Shown piece after piece: positions 8,970-18,566 of a DNA stretch of 64,000 nt (the first letter of the stretch is position 1; each line of letters starts with the position of its first letter). Source of the stretch: Ascoidea rubescens DSM 1968 (Eukaryota; Ascomycota; Saccharomycetes; Ascoideales; Ascoideaceae); contig NW_017962924.1 of assembly GCF_001661345.1 (NCBI RefSeq), forward strand, positions 434,001 through 498,000, in the 5' to 3' direction. The notes under the pieces are model-generated. The model saw only the letters and a program-made list of their open reading frames with translations, did no database searches and was not told the origin of the DNA. Made by a program: the position numbers and the translations under genes.

Positions 8970-11774
8970 ATGGCTTACTACAGACTCAGCTTTCGCAGCA
9001 GAAAGCTCCTATATCTGGTGGTCTTGTTGGCTGTAGCGACACTACTCTACCAGCTGTTTTGCCTCTGGTTCAGAGATTCTCGAAACACAGATCACTTATT
9101 TGGGAACCATACCAGCGATGGCCGTAATGGCCCTGCTTATGAGAGAGAGATAAAGTTGGAGAAATTCAGTCTGATTTCTGTTGTTTATGAATCCATTTTA
9201 AATGATTACTCGTTGTCTCAGTTTTTAGGTCTACCCCATAACCAAAAGTGCAACTTGTATTTCAATACGTTAACTAAGAATAACGTCGATTGGAAGTTTT
9301 TCAATTACTCAAGTGCAATCCCTTTAAATGATTCCATTACTCATTCGGACTATAGTTATCAAAAATCGATATACAATGGACTATCAAACTACGTTAATGA
9401 GAACTTGAATGACAGCGAATCTGATAACAAGGAAAAAATCAAACAGCTTGAATCACAGTATGACAAAATATTGGATAATAATAACAGAATTGAAAAAAGA
9501 ATGGTTGATTCAATTAACCACTTGAGAATATTTGCCAATTGTTATTTAAATCCAAATTTCCAAAATTCGAAACTCAATAAACCTCAAGCTAGAACTATCA
9601 AGTCTCTAAATATTCTAAATCACAAAGATGTTCAATTATTATCAACCAAATCAACCAAAAACATTCAACCGCATTTATTCAAAACCACTGATTCAACAAA
9701 TACAAATTGTTCAATAATTGAATCAAACTTATTTCCCTGGTTTTCAAAAATCTTACCAACTTATACAAGATGGACAAATCAATCCACACCTATTAATCAA
9801 TTGCCTAAAATCGACGATTACTTGCCAAACAACAATCTATTTAATATCGAAGATCAGCTCCGTTTCAATTACAACTACAATTTATCTTCATTCAACACTT
9901 ATGCTTATTATGCTCTGATAAATTTAGATCCCTTGGTTGATAATTCCTACCAGCAATCTGATCTAAACACTCCCAATACAAATGATATAAATATCTTTAA
10001 CGAAAATGATACAAAAATTTTTAATGAAAATGATATATATACTGCTAATGAAAGCGATCAAAAAAATGAAAAGACTGGCATCTTGAATAATTTATACAAA
10101 AATGTCTACGACATGAACTATTACAGCAAAATTAAAATATTTAATGACAACACTCACGACAACAATAACGATAACATCAAAATAAATAATAAATTTGATT
10201 CCTGTATAATGAATCACTTAAAAAACTCCTTAAATGGCAAGGGCATTGCATTATCTGCTTCGGACGAACATTTAGATCAAATTATCAGTTTAATAGTTCT
10301 ATTAAGAACTTTAGACAACAATTTACCTATCCAAATTGTTCACAAAGGTGATTTGTCTCAGCAAAGTATAACCAAAATTATTAAAATCTCAAGAGATTTA
10401 TCAAATACATATTTAATATCCAAAAAAAATTTATCAACTTATAACTCCCTAATAAATTATTTGAAAAATTTACTACTTGAAATTCAAAATAATGATGAAA
10501 CCCCTCAACAAGAAAAAAACAACCTATATAATTTACTTTTAAAATCAGTTCAAAGATTTAATGTTAAAACGATTCTACCTCCTCAAGAGGTTTGGTTTGT
10601 TGATGTTTCAAATTCAATTGATCCCAACTATAAAGGCTACTATAAAAAATTTTCTAACAAAATGCTAGCTTATTTTTTCTCGTCATTTAAACATGTCTTA
10701 TTGATGGACGTCGATACTGTCCCATTAATCAATCCAATTTTCTTCTTTAACCATAAATATTACTCAAATAGTTTTAAAAACAATCAAGCCTTTTTTTTCA
10801 AAGATAGAGAAACTGAAGATAAACATGATATATCCGACTCATTTTTTTACAAAAAACTAATGCCCAACAAAATAGACCAGCTTTTATTTGATATTCCACC
10901 AGTGTCAAATTTTACATTAAATAACCATTTTTTACACGATGATAAAAATTGGCATTTTTTCATGGAAGCCGGAATAGTCTCAATTAATAAAAAAAAACAT
11001 TTTTTGGGAGCATTAGCTTCAATGCAATTATTATTCTGGGAACCTGCTTATGTAAGAGCTCATGGCGATAAAGAATTATATTGGTTAGGTTTATCAATAG
11101 CTGGCGATGAAAGTTATAATTTTAATAATAAAGCTGCAGGAGGTGTTGGTTCACTAGATATGAATTTTAAAAGCGCCAACTCCAAAAAACTATGTTCAAT
11201 TCATCCTGCTCATGTTTGGGGAGGTTTTAGTAATAGTTTTAATAATTTTAATAGTGAGCAGCATTATGATGATCATGATGATTATGAAAATGAGATTTAT
11301 TACAATGCAATTAATGATAATCTTTATGATAATTACAATGACATTGAAGAAAATAGATTATTATGGGTTAATTCTGGGTTTCAAAATTGTAAAAAAGATG
11401 GAGCATGGGAAAAAGATATTGAAAAAGATGAGTTTAAAGATAATTTTAAAGATTCTAATGAATTGAAGAAATTTTATTTTAATTCAATTAAAATTGAGAA
11501 TTTAATTATACCACCTAGCCCAGATGAGTATCTTCAAGTAAGAAAATCTCAAAAGTTTCAAGATAATAAAATTGAAAACGAGCCAAATAAGGGATGGGTC
11601 AAAAGTGATACTTGCGATAGTTATGTTTGGTGCACATTTGATAAGGTTGATGGAATCAGCGAAGGTATTAGTATTGAGTTTGACAATTTATCAAGGCTTT
11701 ATTTTAATTTTTTGGGAGAAATATGGCAGTGTGGTAAGGATTTTGCAATTGAGAAGTTTTTGAATGATAGCTAA
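8970..11774 (+). CDS. MNN1-family alpha-1,3-mannosyltransferase (type II Golgi membrane protein)
   Basis: Members of this family add terminal alpha-1,3-linked mannose to N- and O-glycans in the Golgi. The 934-residue protein begins with a short basic cytoplasmic tail and one hydrophobic anchor at about residues 13-34, typical of type II Golgi glycosyltransferases. An Asn-rich stem follows. The catalytic region (about 410-800) contains the nucleotide-sugar DxD motif in LLMDVDTVPLINP, the downstream GIVSINKKKHF block, and a GDKELYWLGLSIAGDE block typical of the family. It is longer than S. cerevisiae Mnn1 (762) owing to Asn/Asp insertions in the stem and near the C-terminus. The first ~55 codons are GC-richer than the rest. 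Which paralogue (MNN1, MNT2, MNT3 or MNT4 type) cannot be told from the sequence alone. Confidence 0.9.
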   Translation: MAYYRLSFRSRKLLYLVVLLAVATLLYQLFCLWFRDSRNTDHLFGNHTSDGRNGPAYEREIKLEKFSLISVVYESILNDYSLSQFLGLPHNQKCNLYFNTLTKNNVDWKFFNYSSAIPLNDSITHSDYSYQKSIYNGLSNYVNENLNDSESDNKEKIKQLESQYDKILDNNNRIEKRMVDSINHLRIFANCYLNPNFQNSKLNKPQARTIKSLNILNHKDVQLLSTKSTKNIQPHLFKTTDSTNTNCSIIESNLFPWFSKILPTYTRWTNQSTPINQLPKIDDYLPNNNLFNIEDQLRFNYNYNLSSFNTYAYYALINLDPLVDNSYQQSDLNTPNTNDINIFNENDTKIFNENDIYTANESDQKNEKTGILNNLYKNVYDMNYYSKIKIFNDNTHDNNNDNIKINNKFDSCIMNHLKNSLNGKGIALSASDEHLDQIISLIVLLRTLDNNLPIQIVHKGDLSQQSITKIIKISRDLSNTYLISKKNLSTYNSLINYLKNLLLEIQNNDETPQQEKNNLYNLLLKSVQRFNVKTILPPQEVWFVDVSNSIDPNYKGYYKKFSNKMLAYFFSSFKHVLLMDVDTVPLINPIFFFNHKYYSNSFKNNQAFFFKDRETEDKHDISDSFFYKKLMPNKIDQLLFDIPPVSNFTLNNHFLHDDKNWHFFMEAGIVSINKKKHFLGALASMQLLFWEPAYVRAHGDKELYWLGLSIAGDESYNFNNKAAGGVGSLDMNFKSANSKKLCSIHPAHVWGGFSNSFNNFNSEQHYDDHDDYENEIYYNAINDNLYDNYNDIEENRLLWVNSGFQNCKKDGAWEKDIEKDEFKDNFKDSNELKKFYFNSIKIENLIIPPSPDEYLQVRKSQKFQDNKIENEPNKGWVKSDTCDSYVWCTFDKVDGISEGISIEFDNLSRLYFNFLGEIWQCGKDFAIEKFLNDS

Positions 11775-11942
11775 AACTGGATATATATAAATATATATTA
11801 CAAATTAATAGTATTATATAAAAATTTGTGTAGAAGTAAAAAAGAAAAAAAAAGAAAAAACCAATTAAATAATAACTAAAATTATAATTTGAAAATTGAA
11901 AAAACTTTGATAAGATTAAGAATTAATAATAATAGTTATAAT

Positions 11943-11970
11943 GATAAGTGATAAGTGATAAGTGATAAGT
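11943..11970 (+). repeat. 7-bp tandem repeat GATAAGT (4 copies)
   Basis: Four consecutive GATAAGT units in the convergent intergenic region. Confidence 0.8.
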
Positions 11971-12049
11971 AATAATTTAATTTTTTACAAGTTAGCAAAA
12001 AAGTAGGGTTGGGATTGAAATTGAAATCGTAACAGATTGAAATGGATTC

Positions 12050-12117
12050 CGAATAAATAAATAAATAAAATAAATAGATAAATAAATAGATAAATAAATA
12101 GATAAATAAATAGAATA
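12050..12117 (+). repeat. AAAT / ATAGATAA microsatellite
   Basis: Runs of AAATAAAT interrupted at regular 12-bp intervals by GATA, so the pattern AAATAAATAGAT recurs. Confidence 0.75.
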
Positions 12118-12499
12118 ATTGAAAGATAAAAAGATGAAACCAAGAATCAAAGGAAAAAAATAAGAAAAGAAAAAAAAAAACTTAGTATAAGACTCATTAA
12201 GTTACAACCAATAGAAACTAAAGAAGAAAAATAAAGTAGTATCATTAAGGGAATAAAAGAAGAGAGAAAAAAGTGTAAGCAGACAAAAAAAGAGATAAAA
12301 GTAACTTTAACATCAAGGAATAGATTGACAAAAACTGACCAAAAAAACAAATTTAAAAAAATTTAAAGATTTTAATAAAATTTAAAAAAAAAAATAGAAG
12401 TAAACAATTGGAAGCCCTAAAAAAATAATAAATTTAAATTAAATTAAATTAAAATCTTAAAGAACAAGATGCTTAATAAATAAAGATAAGGAGTGGTAT

Positions 12500-12620
12500 G
12501 CATAATAAATAAGATTATGCATAATAAATAAGATTATGTATAAGAGAAATGATTATGGGATATTGGATGAATAAGTGATTGAATAAATTGATGAATAAGT
12601 GATTGAATAAATTGATGAAT
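12500..12620 (+). repeat. Two short tandem repeats (19-bp x2; 24-bp x2.3)
   Basis: A 19-bp unit containing ATAATAAATAAGATTATG is duplicated around 12500-12540. A 24-bp unit starting GATGAATAAGTGATTG occurs at 12566-12589 and 12590-12613, with a partial third copy to 12620. Confidence 0.75.
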
Positions 12621-12697
12621 AATTGAATAATGAAGTGATTTGGAGGTCGGGTGATTGAATAAATTATTGAGGAATTAATTAGTGATGAATGAATAAA

Positions 12698-13930
12698 TTA
12701 TTTATCATTTTCATAGAATTCTATGTTCATTTCAAAATAAACACAACTGATTCTTGGGAATTCATTATTATCATCATCAGAGGATAATTCTTGGAATTGG
12801 TTATTTAATATAGAGTTGTTAGGTAATCTGAAAATATTTTGAATAATTCTTTCAACAGATCTTGTCGATAAGGTTCTAAATTCTCCGGTGATTTCATCGT
12901 CTGTTATATTTAGTGTGTCTAAACCGTTTATTGTGTTTGAGTTAGAGTGGAAGTGTGGATTTGTGTTTGCATTTGCGTTTGAATTTGTGATTGAATTTGA
13001 ATTTGAATTTGAATTTGTATTTTCATTTTCATTTGACGAGGTGGCAGTGGGAGTAGTAGAAGAGGTGTTATTAAGATTGTGGACATGAATGTTTTCGTTG
13101 TTATTTATATAGTTGTTTGTAATATTTATTGATTGGTTGTTGAAGTTATTTATTGAATTTGAATCGAACTGGAAATGGTTAATTGTTGAGTTTGACTGAG
13201 ATATAGTTGAAAAGGAGTTTTGAAAAATGGAAGACAGTTCATTATTATGATTATTGATTATATTTTCAATACCATTGTTGGTGTTATTTGGGATTGAAAA
13301 ATCGTAAATTGAATTATTCAATATACTTGAGTTATCTGAAATAATTAAATTGTTATTATTAGTGCTATTGTTATTATTAGTGCTATTGTTATTATTGTTA
13401 TTATTGGTATTATTGTTAGGATTACTTAGAATATTAGAAGAAACTAGGCTGAATTCATTTAGAGTGCTATTACTTTCTCTTTTATTGTCATTATCATCGT
13501 TTTGATCAATATCGTCTATATCGTTTATATTGCGAATGAAATCAATACGGTCAGCAGTATTTATGGGATTAACATTGGGGTGAATATTGGTATCATTATT
13601 ACGGGTCTGGCTGTGGTTGTTGATATTAATATTGATGTTTGTATCGAGAGTGGCATTAGAGTTATTCAAGTGAATATCTCGAGCAGCAGAAGACTTATTT
13701 TGAGAAGAAAACTTCTTAATGAAGGAGTGAAGTAGAGAAGAATGGAGACTGGAGAATCTCTTCTTGATCTGCTTCTTGAGCTTTTTGTTTGGAACATGGT
13801 CGTGGTTGGGGTTGTGGGAGAGGGCAGTGTCGTTGAGGTGAGGTGAGGTGGAGGAGTGGTGGAGCGAGGAAGCCAGATTCAAGAGCTTGGACTTGAAAGA
13901 AGATATTCTTCTGGTGCTGCGTTGCTTCAT
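12698..13930 (-). CDS. Asn-rich protein of unknown function (410 aa)
   Basis: I do not recognise this protein. The first ~70 residues are basic and Ser/His-rich (start KQRSTRRISSFKSKLLNLAS) with several lysine/arginine clusters. Residues about 90-340 are an Asn/Ser/Thr low-complexity region. The last ~75 residues look more ordered, with TRSVERIIQNIFRLPNN and an end at ISCVYFEMNIEFYENDK. This short C-terminal segment is the best target for homology detection. The ATG at 13930 is the first in frame, and the region just upstream (to about 14100) contains a TCACGTGA box. The upstream neighbour on the same strand is also a small Asn-rich unknown. It is probably real, because the frame is long and keeps an ordered, AT-poor C-terminal segment. 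Confidence 0.65.
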   Translation of the reverse strand: MKQRSTRRISSFKSKLLNLASSLHHSSTSPHLNDTALSHNPNHDHVPNKKLKKQIKKRFSSLHSSLLHSFIKKFSSQNKSSAARDIHLNNSNATLDTNINININNHSQTRNNDTNIHPNVNPINTADRIDFIRNINDIDDIDQNDDNDNKRESNSTLNEFSLVSSNILSNPNNNTNNNNNNNSTNNNNSTNNNNLIISDNSSILNNSIYDFSIPNNTNNGIENIINNHNNELSSIFQNSFSTISQSNSTINHFQFDSNSINNFNNQSINITNNYINNNENIHVHNLNNTSSTTPTATSSNENENTNSNSNSNSITNSNANANTNPHFHSNSNTINGLDTLNITDDEITGEFRTLSTRSVERIIQNIFRLPNNSILNNQFQELSSDDDNNEFPRISCVYFEMNIEFYENDK

Positions 13931-14085
13931 TTGGGATGTGGACTAGGGAGAATAGCAGATGGATAGCTCGAAATAGCCAGATACAGGAGACAGGAGAGTA
14001 GCAGAGGCAGCAGAAGCAACAGACAAGATAAAAGAAAGAGCAAAACCTGCCAGAAAAGACATCGTTATCTGAAAAGAAAGGAGCA

Positions 14086-14093
14086 TCACGTGA
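14086..14093. promoter_or_regulatory. TCACGTGA E-box (Cbf1/Pho4-type)
   Basis: Perfect 8-bp palindrome about 155 bp upstream of the start codon at 13930. In yeasts this is the core bound by Cbf1 or Pho4; binding here is inferred from sequence only. Confidence 0.45.
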
Positions 14094-14177
14094 AAATGCT
14101 CGTGACCTGTACATGTGGCTCCCAAAAGAGAGCATGAGTGGCGGGGTATGGCGGTGTATTGCATAGTATATAGGCGG

Positions 14178-14963
14178 CTATTGGGCGAGTGTTTTTGGGG
14201 CGTGGAAGCGGATGGCGGTGCTGAGGCGCCTGTGATGGTGTTTTTTGCAGCGGGCAAAGTGGCTGAGACACTTGATGTGGGGACCAGCAGTGCGGGTGTG
14301 GCTGGTGCTGCCTGTGTCCACGTGTGAGCAGCAGCAGAAGCAGTTGTTGAGGCGTCTTTCGAGAATGTGGACGTCGTCGTTGTCCTCGTTGACCTTGAGA
14401 AACCCGGCAAGATTGTTGTTGGAGCTGTTGTAGCTGTAGTTGTAGTTGTAGTCGTCTACGTCGTTGTTTATGAGCAAACAGGCGTCAATTGGGGTGTTGA
14501 GTAACGACTCGGGCTTTTTGTTTGTGCTGGTGCAGCTGGTGTTGAGGCTTAACTTGTTGTCCTTCGGAGGGATGGAATTGTGGGTGTTGGTGGTTGTGCT
14601 GTAGTTGGTGTTGATAGTGTTAGTGCTGTTGAAGCTGTTGAAGCTGTCAAGACTGTTTATGCTGTTGAAACTGTAAACAGTGTTATTACTTGTAATACTG
14701 TTGGAGCTTTTGAGGCTAATTGAATCAGAGTCACTCTCAAATTCACTAGCATTATTATTATTATTATTATTACTACTGTTATTATTAATATTGTTATTAC
14801 TATTGTTATTATGAATTGGTAAGGAGTAGTGTCTTGAAAGTGGTTTATTATTTAGTTGATATTTGGTTTCAAACGCAATTAAATATTTATTATTAGCAAA
14901 ATTGTGGTTGTAGATGTTGGGTAGAGTATGGCATCTTTTCTTGTTTAATTGATTATCGATCAT
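14178..14963 (-). CDS. Unknown small protein with Cys/His-rich C-terminus (261 aa)
   Basis: Unrecognised. I choose the ATG at 14963, giving an N-terminus of MIDNQLNKKRCHTLPN. An in-frame ATG 29 codons upstream would add only Phe/Ile/Leu coded by A/T-rich DNA. Two segments near the N-terminus, RCHTLP and RHYSLP, match the R-x-x-S/T-x-P pattern recognised by 14-3-3 proteins when phosphorylated. The middle is Asn/Ser-rich. The last ~60 residues carry a Cys cluster (CFCCC), further Cys and a KKHHHRR stretch, coded by much GC-richer DNA. No zinc-finger spacing is obvious. The gene could be real but fast-evolving. Confidence 0.5.
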   Translation of the reverse strand: MIDNQLNKKRCHTLPNIYNHNFANNKYLIAFETKYQLNNKPLSRHYSLPIHNNNSNNNINNNSSNNNNNNNASEFESDSDSISLKSSNSITSNNTVYSFNSINSLDSFNSFNSTNTINTNYSTTTNTHNSIPPKDNKLSLNTSCTSTNKKPESLLNTPIDACLLINNDVDDYNYNYSYNSSNNNLAGFLKVNEDNDDVHILERRLNNCFCCCSHVDTGSTSHTRTAGPHIKCLSHFARCKKHHHRRLSTAIRFHAPKTLAQ

Positions 14964-15802
14964 TTTCAAAAACAAATAAATAAAACGGAATATAATATAA
15001 CAGAAAATGAAAATGAAATGAAAATGGAAAATGAAAAATGAAAAGTACAAAATACAATAATTAGGAAACAGGAAATATAAATTGAAAACCAGACAGAGAT
15101 AAGATAACCAGGGAGATTCGAAATTATTTATACAATTTTCTTTGCTTTTCCTTTTAGTCTTTCCTCTCTAATCTTCATTCCCAACTTCTCGCCTTTTTCC
15201 TACTAACATCACTCGCTCTAGTATCAAATCTAAATTTGGGTTTCTGGTAAACAAAGATTCCACTGCCAACTTTATATCCAACGCTCCAATTCTCGTCGCT
15301 TCTCTCCAGCTCTATTCCAGCATTCAACACTCAACCATCCCATTTATCTAATTCACTCTGCTTCAAGCTCCCATACACTTTCCACTTTCTGTCAACGTTA
15401 TTCCATTACACGTCCTTATTCACTTATACCTTCCTCCTCAATAACAACGCAAAACAAGCGCAGAACAAGCGCTGCAAATCTCCCTGCTGATGCTGGTGGG
15501 GGTCTCAAGCAATTACGGCAGCTTTCCAACTCTCCTCCTCCTAAAAGCAATTAAAAGAAACAAAATCTCTGTCAATCTTGCTCCTACTCAGTTGCTATTT
15601 TCCTTCTCTTATCGTCCGCAAGCTCAAGCTTAAACTCTCAGCCTTACAAAAACACATCCATGCTGCTGATCAACCCATAGCTAGGGAGTCGCGTGGGAAT
15701 GCGTCACAATGCATCAATACTATCGTTATCTCTGCACATATTTTCCATCTTATTTATTATTTACTATTTACTATTTACAATTCAATTCAATTCAATTCAT
15801 AT
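14964..15802. other. Intergenic region between URK1 3' end and the 261-aa gene
   Basis: This holds the upstream region of the gene on the minus strand at 14178-14963. The + strand from about 15120 to 15560 is pyrimidine-rich. A TACTAAC sequence lies at 15201-15207, but there is no convincing 5' splice site or exon to pair it with. No gene is supported. Confidence 0.5.
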
Positions 15803-16357
15803 TTATGTTCCAAAGTAAAAAGTGTCAACAAACCTCGTCTTGAACCACCAACTATTGTCGTTTTCCTCTCCAAACTTTACTGCTTCCTCTTCTTTTCCTT
15901 CTGCTTCAGAGCCCTCGGACTCTTCAAACTCTTTCGCAATCGACCCCATTTTGCCCACCACTAAATAAACTTGAGGAAAAGCATTGAAGATTCTTCGAAT
16001 TCCAATCTCGCTCGACAAATACGTCACCACAATGATATCCTCCAACTCAATTCCATGGTCAATTAACACTTGAATTGCCATGATTATACCTGCTCCACTG
16101 ATAATCTGCGCATCCATTAAAAAATACTTTCTTTTCTTCTTTATTCCATCCTTTTCCTCAAAAGTTTTCTGTATTTTACTTATATTCTCAAAGTGCAACT
16201 TGGGCTCTCCAGTTTTAGAATCGGATTGAATTAATAATTCCCCAATCTTAATATCCGGTATATTCTTTTTTAATGAATTAAGAAAACAATCCCCGGATCT
16301 TAAGATTTTAATACAAACAACCTCACTGCTTAACTCTAACCTATGGTTTATTATCTT

Positions 16358-16425
<68 letters not shown>

Positions 16426-17425
16426 TATCATTATCAATCTCATACTCAATCAACTCCATAGCTTTATTAATCAATAAATTAGCTATTCTGTCAAAATAGA
16501 ATATAAACTCATCTCGGCTAGTTTTCTTATTAATCAATATACTATGAATACATAGATTTTGGTTATTTTTATCCAATTTAATCAATCTCTTCTTCTTTTC
16601 ATTCACATTGCTGCTACTATTATTGTCAAATTTAATTCCCAAATTTCTTAAATGTTTTAAATGCTCTCTTGATTTTAAACCCAATTGTCTATCAATATGC
16701 TCTATCATCATCTTTATCGAATTGAAATTATACTTGTTATCACTATTATCACTTCCCATCGGTATTACTATATTCGCATTACTAATCGTAGGCTTGATGT
16801 ATCGTTCACTATTCGGTTTAACAAACTTATTCCATTGTTTAATCGCCCCTTTCAAATCCCTCCCACGATACAATATATCTCGATTCAACCTTCTCGCAAG
16901 ACAAATATCTAAATCCGTATCAACATAAACTTTTAAATTCATGATCGATAATAACTTCTCATTATACAACGCATACAACCCTTCAATTATAATCACATTG
17001 GCTCCATAAACTAATATTTTCTTATTCTCCAATCGGCTATGTTTCTCAAACGAATATATAGGTATCTCACTCTTCTTGCCTTCTTTCAACGATAATATAC
17101 ACTCGTAGCACAAATCTAAATCTAACGCGTCGGGTTTGTCGAAATCATACTCATTCTTAAACGCCTCTTCACTTTGCTCTTTGCTTAATGGTTTATAAAA
17201 ATTATCCAACGAAATCAATATGGTCCAGGGTGTATTCAACTCCTTGATTATCTTTTGTGCAATAGACGTCTTTCCTGATCCACTAAACCCTGCGATTCCA
17301 ATAATATATGGCTCATTCCATGGTGGTAAGTATTTAAATTTCTCCAACCCTATATCTCTCTTTTCTTTTCCATATATCTTGACATGAGATAAATTATCAC
17401 TCAAATTATGCATTTTATCATTCAT
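15803..17425 (-). CDS. URK1: Uridine/cytidine kinase with C-terminal UPRT-like domain
   Basis: Urk1 phosphorylates uridine and cytidine to UMP and CMP in pyrimidine salvage. The 540-residue protein has a P-loop GFSGSGKT near residue 50, the SLDNFYKPL block, the YVDTDLDICLARRLNRD lid region and RYIKPTISNANIVIP. This kinase half ends near residue 240. The C-terminal half (about 355-520) resembles uracil phosphoribosyltransferase. Where active UPRTs have a PRPP-binding motif it reads DAQIISGAG, which is the usual degenerate form in eukaryotic uridine kinases. The two halves are separated by an uninterrupted aspartate run coded by about 21 ATC/GAT repeats. Length is close to S. cerevisiae Urk1 (501) apart from this run and an acidic C-terminal Glu-rich patch. 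The start ATG at 17425 leaves a short leader before the P-loop. It is divergent from PRP2. Confidence 0.95.
16361..16425 (-). repeat. ATC/GAT trinucleotide repeat coding poly-Asp in URK1
   Basis: An uninterrupted (ATC)n tract of about 21 units on the + strand reads as GAT codons in URK1, with further Asp/Asn codons beyond. Its length is likely to vary between strains. Confidence 0.9.
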
Positions 17426-18566
17426 TTCTCAACCAGTGATATTATCAGTAGTATCAATACCGCTACTAATATAGTTAGTTATTGAATTATACCAAACCTT
17501 TATGTCTCAAGGCTCTAGGCTTTTGGTTCTTGTGGCCGAGAAATAAACGAACCACCAGAGGACACTCAACAGCCCCATTTTCCGTCCGCAAAATTGCCTT
17601 GGATGCAGCAGCATGCAGGCCGGATAGTTCTCTTCTCAGTAACAGAATTTACTACTGGAACGAGAATTTACGCTTGAGAAAGTGCATCGAATCAAAGTGC
17701 ATTTCCGTTCCGTTATATTCCACTTTAAAACGACACTGGAAGAGCTTTCGAAAAACGGTTTAGAAACAGGGTTCAAACTCTTATTGTTCTGGAAAGCGAT
17801 TGCATCACTATAACTTAGTTTTCGCGTCCGGGCCGAGGATAAAGCTGGTTTGGGAGCCATGGTACTTTTAGAAATTCAATTGGGCGTTATGGTTTTGACT
17901 CTAGAAATAGAAATGGTTTAATAACCGGTCGTAAATTTTGACCATTACATACATTACCTGCAGCAGGATTTCTTCAATATATTCAATATAATCAATTTCT
18001 TTTTCCTAAACGTGTTTATAGAAATGATATTACATTATATCACTAAATAACAATTGCATATCCCTTTCAAAGGTTTTTAGATGTGTAGATGTATTTAAAA
18101 TTACTAAGAAAATATCATAGAAATTTCAAAATGACTCAATGCCTTGTATATAATACACTGTTTATAATAGATGTACCTAAATCTATGAAATCTAGTTCCA
18201 TCTGTTGGATATACCGGACCACAAAATTGAACAGTTCCTAATTGAATTGATTCTTCTTTAATTTTATAGCTAGATAAACACATGTTCGTATTATCAAGAA
18301 CAAAAATATTGAAACAAAACCTGTATTTATATTATTCTAATATGCATGCAAATGCAGCCAAGTTTGACCGGTTTTTGACATTCGTGGGAAAAGCCATGGA
18401 TGTCGAACTATCTCAATTTCTTTGACGATTTCGGACGGATAAAGCCCAAACTCAAATATTTGCAGGGTAACGAAATACGAGCTAAATCGATTGTTTGCGT
18501 TAATAATTTGAAAAGGATGGTAAAACAATCAAGCAATACTCCACAATACACCGAAAATCTTTTGTT
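17426..18566. other. Long divergent intergenic region URK1 / PRP2
   Basis: About 1.1 kb. A moderately GC-rich block at about 17510-17870 contains short open frames on both strands: 93 codons (+), and 74 codons (-) from an ATG at 17860. Neither has recognisable features. The rest is AT-rich. I see no tRNA or other RNA gene. Confidence 0.5.

Larger units (their letters stand above)
11775..12697. other. Long AT-rich convergent intergenic region
   Basis: This lies between the 3' ends of the mannosyltransferase and the 410-residue Asn-rich protein. It is extremely AT-rich and made largely of short tandem repeats, listed separately. A 67-residue open frame on the minus strand (12147-12350) encodes only Phe/Leu/Ser from A-rich DNA and is not credible. 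No RNA gene is seen. Confidence 0.6.

Noticed and set aside
9009-9060. Deciding the CUG code from CTG codons
   Set aside because: CTG codons are rare; the two in the mannosyltransferase membrane anchor suit Leu but are not decisive, and no invariant position is covered.
8562-9127. Several overlapping open frames across the DUG2/mannosyltransferase promoter
   Set aside because: They conflict with each other and owe their length to GC-rich DNA with few stops; the mannosyltransferase start at 8970 has a clear signal-anchor.
15201-15222. TACTAAC followed by AG on the + strand
   Set aside because: No 5' splice site or coding exon on the + strand to pair with it.
17636-17860. 74-codon minus-strand frame starting ATG at 17860 (MAPKPALSSARTRKLSYS)
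   Set aside because: No recognisable domain, overlaps another open frame, and lies in a GC-richer patch where chance frames are expected.
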